This document shows, piece by piece, positions 55,038 through 64,000 of a stretch of DNA of 64,000 bases. The notes under the pieces are model-generated. The model had not been told where the DNA came from, made no database searches, and worked only from the letters and a program-made list of their open reading frames with translations. The stretch comes from Escherichia ruysiae. Lineage in GTDB: Bacteria; Pseudomonadota; Gammaproteobacteria; Enterobacterales; Enterobacteriaceae. How positions within the stretch are numbered: position 1 is the stretch's first letter; each line of letters opens with the position of its first letter. The translations under genes and the position numbers were made by a program. The stretch covers positions 3,348,001 through 3,412,000 of the forward strand of contig NZ_JAVIWS010000001.1 of the NCBI RefSeq assembly GCF_031323975.1, read 5' to 3'.

Positions 55038-56101
55038 GTGGTCAAGGGAAGCGATTAATGGTGATGGCTGGCGGCACTGGCGGACATGTGTTCCCGGGGC
55101 TTGCGGTTGCGCATCATTTAATGGCCCAGGGGTGGCAAGTTCGCTGGCTGGGTACTGCCGATCGTATGGAAGCGGACTTAGTACCGAAGCACGGTATCGA
55201 GATCGACTTTATTCGTATCTCTGGTCTACGCGGTAAGGGTATTAAAGCGTTACTCGCAGCTCCGTTGCGTATCTTTAACGCCTGGCGTCAGGCGCGGGCG
55301 ATTATGAAAGCGTATAAACCTGACGTGGTGCTCGGTATGGGCGGCTACGTATCAGGTCCAGGTGGTCTGGCCGCGTGGTCGTTAGGCATTCCGGTCGTAC
55401 TTCATGAACAAAACGGTATTGCGGGCTTAACCAATAAATGGCTGGCGAAGATTGCGACCAAAGTGATGCAGGCGTTTCCAGGCGCTTTCCCTAATGCGGA
55501 AGTGGTGGGTAATCCTGTTCGTACCGATGTGCTGGCGCTGCCGTTGCCGCAGCAACGTTTGGCTGGACGTGAAGGTCCGGTTCGTGTGTTGGTAGTGGGT
55601 GGTTCTCAGGGCGCACGCATTCTTAACCAGACAATGCCGCTGGTTGCAGCAAAGCTGGGCGATTCAGTCACTATCTGGCATCAGAGCGGCAAAGGTTCGC
55701 AACAATCCGTTGAACAAGCGTATGCCGAAGCAGGGCAACCGCAGCATAAAGTGACGGAATTTATTGATGATATGGCGGCGGCGTATGCGTGGGCGGATGT
55801 TGTCGTTTGCCGCTCTGGTGCGTTGACGGTGAGTGAAATCGCTGCGGCGGGGTTACCAGCATTGTTTGTGCCGTTTCAGCATAAAGACCGCCAGCAATAC
55901 TGGAATGCACTGCCGCTGGAAAAAGCGGGCGCAGCCAAAATTATCGAGCAACCACAGCTTACTGTGGATGCTGTCGCCAACACCCTGGCCGGGTGGTCGC
56001 GAGAAACCTTATTAACCATGGCAGAACGCGCCCGTGCTGCATCCATCCCGGATGCCACCGAGCGAGTGGCAAATGAAGTGAGCCGGGCTGCCCGGGCGTA
56101 A
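55034..56101 (+). CDS. murG: UDP-GlcNAc:lipid I GlcNAc transferase
   Basis: 355 aa, GT-B fold. The G-loop [10 protein letters not shown] is at 13-22 and a second glycine-rich segment, [10 protein letters not shown], is near 190. Adds GlcNAc to lipid I to form lipid II on the inner face of the membrane. Starts within the ftsW stop region (4-base overlap). 53 bases separate it from murC, one of the larger gaps in the cluster. Confidence 0.97.
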   Translation: MSGQGKRLMVMAGGTGGHVFPGLAVAHHLMAQGWQVRWLGTADRMEADLVPKHGIEIDFIRISGLRGKGIKALLAAPLRIFNAWRQARAIMKAYKPDVVLGMGGYVSGPGGLAAWSLGIPVVLHEQNGIAGLTNKWLAKIATKVMQAFPGAFPNAEVVGNPVRTDVLALPLPQQRLAGREGPVRVLVVGGSQGARILNQTMPLVAAKLGDSVTIWHQSGKGSQQSVEQAYAEAGQPQHKVTEFIDDMAAAYAWADVVVCRSGALTVSEIAAAGLPALFVPFQHKDRQQYWNALPLEKAGAAKIIEQPQLTVDAVANTLAGWSRETLLTMAERARAASIPDATERVANEVSRAARA

Positions 56102-56154
56102 TTGTGGCGATGCCTTTTGCATCGCATGAATTTGAGAAGTTAATGGCGTAAAGA

Positions 56155-58543
<2,389 letters not shown>

Positions 58544-58544
58544 T

Positions 58545-59375
58545 ATGTCGCAGGCTGCTCTGAACACGCGAAACAGTGAAGAAGAAATTTCTTCTCACCG
58601 CAATAATGGAACGCGTCTGGCGGGGATACTTTTCCTGCTGACGGTTTTAACGACTGTGTTGGTGAGCGGCTGGGTCGTGTTGGGCTGGATGGAAGATGCG
58701 CAACGCCTGCCGCTCTCAAAGCTGGTGTTGACCGGTGAACGCCATTACACGCGTAATGACGATATCCGGCAGTCGATCCTGGCATTGGGTGAGCCGGGTA
58801 CTTTTATGACTCAGGATGTCAACATCATCCAGACGCAAATTGAACAACGCCTGCCGTGGATTAAGCAGGTGAGCGTCAGAAAGCAGTGGCCTGATGAATT
58901 GAAGATTCATCTGGTTGAATATGTGCCGATTGCGCGGTGGAATGATCAACACATGGTAGACGCGGAAGGAAACACCTTCAGCGTGCCGCCAGATCGCACC
59001 AGCAAGCAGGTGCTTCCAATGCTGTATGGCCCGGAAGGCAGCGCCAATGAAGTGTTGCAGGGCTATCGCGAAATGGGGCAGATGCTGGCAAAGGACAGAT
59101 TTACTCTGAAGGAAGCGGCGATGACCGCGCGGCGTTCCTGGCAGTTGACGCTGAATAACGATATTAAGCTCAACCTTGGCCGGGGCGATACGATGAAACG
59201 TTTGGCTCGCTTTGTAGAACTTTATCCGGTTTTACAGCAGCAGGCGCAAACCGATGGCAAACGGATTAGCTACGTTGATTTGCGTTATGACTCTGGAGCG
59301 GCAGTAGGCTGGGCGCCCTTGCCGCCGGAGGAATCTACTCAGCAACAAAATCAGGCACAGGCAGAACAACAATGA
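58545..59375 (+). CDS. ftsQ: Cell division protein FtsQ
   Basis: 276 aa bitopic protein. A short cytoplasmic tail, one membrane segment (about residues 24-47), then a POTRA domain and a beta domain that bind FtsB/FtsL. A scaffold that brings late divisome proteins together. Overlaps ftsA by four bases. Confidence 0.97.
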   Translation: MSQAALNTRNSEEEISSHRNNGTRLAGILFLLTVLTTVLVSGWVVLGWMEDAQRLPLSKLVLTGERHYTRNDDIRQSILALGEPGTFMTQDVNIIQTQIEQRLPWIKQVSVRKQWPDELKIHLVEYVPIARWNDQHMVDAEGNTFSVPPDRTSKQVLPMLYGPEGSANEVLQGYREMGQMLAKDRFTLKEAAMTARRSWQLTLNNDIKLNLGRGDTMKRLARFVELYPVLQQQAQTDGKRISYVDLRYDSGAAVGWAPLPPEESTQQQNQAQAEQQ

Positions 59376-60634
59376 TCAAGGCGACGGACAGAAAACTGGT
59401 AGTAGGACTGGAGATCGGCACCGCGAAGGTTGCCGCTTTAGTAGGGGAAGTTCTGCCCGACGGTATGGTCAATATCATTGGTGTGGGCAGCTGCCCGTCA
59501 CGTGGTATGGATAAAGGCGGGGTTAACGACCTCGAATCTGTGGTCAAATGCGTACAACGCGCCATTGACCAGGCAGAATTAATGGCAGATTGCCAGATCT
59601 CTTCGGTATATCTGGCGCTTTCTGGTAAGCACATCAGCTGCCAGAATGAAATTGGTATGGTGCCCATTTCTGAAGAAGAAGTGACGCAAGAAGATGTGGA
59701 AAACGTCGTCCATACCGCGAAATCGGTGCGTGTGCGCGATGAACATCGTGTGCTGCATGTGATCCCGCAAGAATATGCGATTGACTATCAGGAAGGGATC
59801 AAAAATCCGGTAGGACTTTCGGGCGTGCGAATGCAGGCAAAAGTGCACCTGATCACATGTCACAACGATATGGCGAAAAACATCGTCAAAGCGGTTGAAC
59901 GTTGTGGGCTGAAAGTTGACCAACTGATATTTGCCGGACTGGCATCAAGTTATTCGGTATTGACGGAAGACGAACGTGAACTGGGAGTCTGCGTCGTCGA
60001 TATCGGTGGTGGTACAATGGATATCGCCGTTTATACCGGTGGGGCATTGCGCCACACCAAGGTAATTCCTTATGCTGGCAATGTGGTGACCAGTGATATC
60101 GCCTATGCCTTTGGCACGCCGCCAAGCGACGCCGAAGCGATTAAAGTTCGCCATGGCTGCGCGTTGGGTTCCATCGTCGGTAAAGATGAGAGCGTGGAAG
60201 TGCCGAGCGTAGGTGGGCGACCACCGCGTAGTCTGCAACGTCAGACGCTGGCGGAGGTGATTGAGCCACGGTATACCGAGTTGCTCAACCTGGTCAACGA
60301 AGAGATATTGCAGCTGCAGGAAAAGCTTCGCCAACAAGGCGTGAAACATCACCTGGCGGCGGGCATTGTATTAACCGGTGGCGCGGCGCAGATCGAAGGA
60401 CTTGCCGCCTGCGCTCAGCGCGTGTTTCATACGCAGGTGCGTATTGGCGCGCCGCTGAATATCACCGGTTTAACTGATTATGCTCAGGAGCCGTATTACT
60501 CGACGGCTGTGGGATTGCTTCACTACGGGAAAGAGTCACATCTTAACGGTGAAGCGGAAGTAGAAAAACGTGTTACAGCATCAGTTGGCTCGTGGATCAA
60601 GCGACTCAATAGTTGGCTGCGAAAAGAGTTTTAA
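59372..60634 (+). CDS. ftsA: Cell division protein FtsA
   Basis: 420 aa, actin-fold ATPase. Nucleotide-binding segments [14 protein letters not shown] near the start and [13 protein letters not shown] near 208, and a C-terminal amphipathic membrane-targeting helix ([13 protein letters not shown]). It anchors FtsZ to the membrane. 60 bases separate it from ftsZ. Confidence 0.98.
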   Translation: MIKATDRKLVVGLEIGTAKVAALVGEVLPDGMVNIIGVGSCPSRGMDKGGVNDLESVVKCVQRAIDQAELMADCQISSVYLALSGKHISCQNEIGMVPISEEEVTQEDVENVVHTAKSVRVRDEHRVLHVIPQEYAIDYQEGIKNPVGLSGVRMQAKVHLITCHNDMAKNIVKAVERCGLKVDQLIFAGLASSYSVLTEDERELGVCVVDIGGGTMDIAVYTGGALRHTKVIPYAGNVVTSDIAYAFGTPPSDAEAIKVRHGCALGSIVGKDESVEVPSVGGRPPRSLQRQTLAEVIEPRYTELLNLVNEEILQLQEKLRQQGVKHHLAAGIVLTGGAAQIEGLAACAQRVFHTQVRIGAPLNITGLTDYAQEPYYSTAVGLLHYGKESHLNGEAEVEKRVTASVGSWIKRLNSWLRKEF

Positions 60635-60694
60635 TTTTTATGAGGTCGACGGTGATTACGGCCTCAGGCGACAGGCACATATCGGAGAGAAACT

Positions 60695-61846
60695 ATGTTT
60701 GAACCAATGGAACTTACCAACGACGCGGTGATTAAAGTCATCGGCGTCGGCGGCGGCGGCGGTAATGCTGTTGAGCACATGGTGCGTGAGCGCATTGAAG
60801 GTGTTGAATTTTTCGCGGTAAATACCGATGCACAGGCGCTGCGTAAAACGGCGGTTGGGCAGACGATTCAGATCGGTAGTGGTATCACCAAAGGACTGGG
60901 CGCTGGCGCTAATCCAGAAGTTGGCCGTAATGCGGCTGATGAGGATCGCGATGCACTACGTGCGGCGCTGGAAGGTGCAGACATGGTATTTATTGCAGCA
61001 GGTATGGGGGGTGGTACTGGTACAGGTGCTGCGCCGGTCGTTGCTGAAGTGGCAAAAGATTTGGGTATCCTGACCGTTGCTGTCGTGACTAAGCCTTTCA
61101 ACTTTGAAGGCAAGAAGCGTATGGCCTTCGCGGAGCAGGGGATCACTGAATTGTCCAAGCATGTGGACTCATTGATCACCATCCCGAACGACAAACTGCT
61201 GAAAGTGCTGGGTCGCGGTATCTCCCTGCTTGATGCGTTTGGCGCCGCGAACGATGTGCTGAAAGGCGCAGTTCAGGGTATCGCCGAACTGATTACTCGT
61301 CCGGGTCTGATGAACGTGGACTTTGCAGACGTACGTACCGTGATGTCTGAAATGGGCTACGCAATGATGGGTTCTGGCGTGGCGAGCGGTGAAGATCGTG
61401 CGGAAGAAGCGGCTGAAATGGCTATCTCTTCTCCATTGCTGGAAGACATCGACCTGTCTGGTGCGCGCGGCGTGCTGGTTAACATCACGGCGGGCTTCGA
61501 CTTGCGTCTGGATGAGTTCGAAACCGTAGGTAACACCATCCGTGCATTTGCTTCGGATAACGCGACTGTGGTTATCGGTACTTCTCTTGACCCGGATATG
61601 AACGACGAACTGCGTGTAACCGTGGTTGCAACAGGTATCGGCATGGACAAACGTCCTGAAATCACTCTGGTGACCAATAAACAAGTTCAGCAGCCGGTGA
61701 TGGATCGTTACCAGCAGCACGGTATGGCACCGCTGACGCAAGAGCAGAAACCGGTAGCTAAAGTGGTGAACGACAATACGCCGCAAACTGCGAAAGAGCC
61801 GGATTATCTGGATATCCCTGCTTTCCTGCGTAAGCAAGCTGACTAA
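60695..61846 (+). CDS. ftsZ: Cell division GTPase FtsZ
   Basis: 383 aa. The tubulin signature GGGTGTG is near residues 105-111, the N-terminal [10 protein letters not shown] loop at 18-27, and the conserved C-terminal peptide [14 protein letters not shown] is intact for binding FtsA and ZipA. Polymerises into the cytokinetic ring. Preceded by GGAGAGAAACT. Confidence 0.99.
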   Translation: MFEPMELTNDAVIKVIGVGGGGGNAVEHMVRERIEGVEFFAVNTDAQALRKTAVGQTIQIGSGITKGLGAGANPEVGRNAADEDRDALRAALEGADMVFIAAGMGGGTGTGAAPVVAEVAKDLGILTVAVVTKPFNFEGKKRMAFAEQGITELSKHVDSLITIPNDKLLKVLGRGISLLDAFGAANDVLKGAVQGIAELITRPGLMNVDFADVRTVMSEMGYAMMGSGVASGEDRAEEAAEMAISSPLLEDIDLSGARGVLVNITAGFDLRLDEFETVGNTIRAFASDNATVVIGTSLDPDMNDELRVTVVATGIGMDKRPEITLVTNKQVQQPVMDRYQQHGMAPLTQEQKPVAKVVNDNTPQTAKEPDYLDIPAFLRKQAD

Positions 61847-61877
61847 GATTAAGCTGGAATTTGGGTTACCAGGCTCT

Positions 61878-61908
61878 TTGTGCTAAACTGGCCTGCCGAA
61901 TGTATAGT
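61878..61908 (+). promoter_or_regulatory. Possible lpxC promoter
   Basis: A good -10 box TATAGT (61903-61908) lies between ftsZ and lpxC. The best -35 candidate TTGTGC (61878-61883) is 19 bases upstream, longer than ideal. lpxC is known to have its own promoter here. Confidence 0.4.
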
Positions 61909-61925
61909 ACACTTCGGTTGGATAG

Positions 61926-62864
<939 letters not shown>

Positions 62865-62890
62865 CGACATTTATACTGTCGTATAAAATT

Positions 62891-62942
62891 CGACTGGCAA
62901 ATCTGGCACTCTCTCCGGCCAGGTGAACCAGTCGTTTTTTTT
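62891..62942 (+). terminator. Terminator after lpxC
   Basis: The outer stem CGACTGG (62891-62897) pairs with CCAGTCG (62928-62934) and encloses an inner stem CTGGC / GCCAG; eight T residues follow. It closes the dcw-lpxC transcript before secM. Confidence 0.9.
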
Positions 62943-62944
62943 GA

Positions 62945-63607
<663 letters not shown>

Positions 63608-63668
63608 CAACAATAAACCTTTATTTCATTTTATTAACTCCGCAACGCGGGGCGTTTGAGATTTTATT
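63608..63668 (+). promoter_or_regulatory. secM-secA intergenic stem
   Basis: The segment CTCCGCAACGCGGGG with flanks, followed by GTTTGAGATT, contains the stem that pairs with the secA ribosome-binding region. Its fold depends on whether a ribosome is stalled in secM. The sequence looks the same as in K-12. Confidence 0.7.
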
Positions 63669-64000
63669 ATGCTAATCAAATTATTAACTAAAGTTTTCGG
63701 TAGTCGTAACGATCGTACCCTGCGCCGGATGCGCAAAGTGGTGAACATCATCAATGCCATGGAACCGGAGATGGAAAAACTCTCCGACGAAGAACTGAAA
63801 GGGAAAACCGCAGAGTTCCGCGCGCGCCTGGAAAAAGGCGAAGTGCTGGAAAATCTGATCCCGGAAGCCTTCGCCGTCGTGCGTGAAGCAAGTAAGCGCG
63901 TCTTTGGTATGCGTCACTTCGATGTACAGTTGCTCGGCGGTATGGTTCTTAATGAACGTTGCATCGCGGAAATGCGTACTGGTGAAGGTAAAACTCTGAC
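63669..64000 (+). CDS. secA: SecA, preprotein translocase ATPase (5' part)
   Basis: The first 110 codons ([19 protein letters not shown]...) are present and the gene runs off the window. The Walker A segment MRTGEGKT is reached just before the edge. SecA drives translocation of unfolded proteins through SecYEG with ATP. Its synthesis is coupled to SecM stalling immediately upstream. Confidence 0.98.

Overview
The window is a chromosomal segment of an Escherichia coli strain, or a very close relative, that is not K-12. Almost every protein is recognisable as the E. coli orthologue at the expected length. Gene order follows the caiT-fixA to secM-secA stretch near minute 1-2 of the K-12 map, with the same overlaps and leader elements. 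Small amino-acid differences are scattered through the proteins. Together with two differences in gene content (no setA, no yabP/yabQ) and a broken sgrT, they show a lineage distinct from K-12. All comparisons with K-12 are from memory, not from a search.

Layout. Positions 1-64 hold the first codons of caiT on the minus strand, then the shared cai/fix control region with a CRP site and CaiF-type palindromes, then fixABCX (electron transfer linked to anaerobic carnitine metabolism) and the transporter yaaU. Next come kefF-kefC (glutathione-gated K+ efflux) and folA. The minus-strand block lptD-surA-pdxA-rsmA-apaG-apaH follows, covering outer-membrane biogenesis, vitamin B6, rRNA methylation and Ap4A hydrolysis. 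djlA, rluA, rapA and the SOS polymerase polB come next, then araBAD with divergent araC. The segment continues with yabI, thiBPQ behind a TPP riboswitch, sgrR, and the small RNA SgrS.

The leu operon (leuLABCD, minus strand) with its attenuator follows, then leuO, ilvIH, the fruL leader and cra. The last third is the dcw cluster: mraZ-rsmH-ftsL-ftsI-murE-murF-mraY-murD-ftsW-murG-murC-ddlB-ftsQ-ftsA-ftsZ-lpxC. It makes peptidoglycan precursors and the divisome from one tightly packed, translationally coupled array. secM and the first 110 codons of secA end the window.

Much of the interest is regulatory. There are two leader peptides (leuL, fruL), a nascent-chain arrest peptide (SecM), a riboswitch, a dual-function small RNA whose peptide half is dead, a LexA-controlled promoter whose -10 box lies in a terminator loop, and operator repeats for CaiF, AraC, MraZ and TyrR. 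I found no phage, insertion sequence, CRISPR array or tRNA/rRNA gene. The only repeats are REP/BIME and box C palindromes. I did not find a wholly new system. The best leads are the decayed sgrT with the missing setA, the fruL/terminator overlap, the polB promoter inside a terminator, and allele variation in LptD and SecM.
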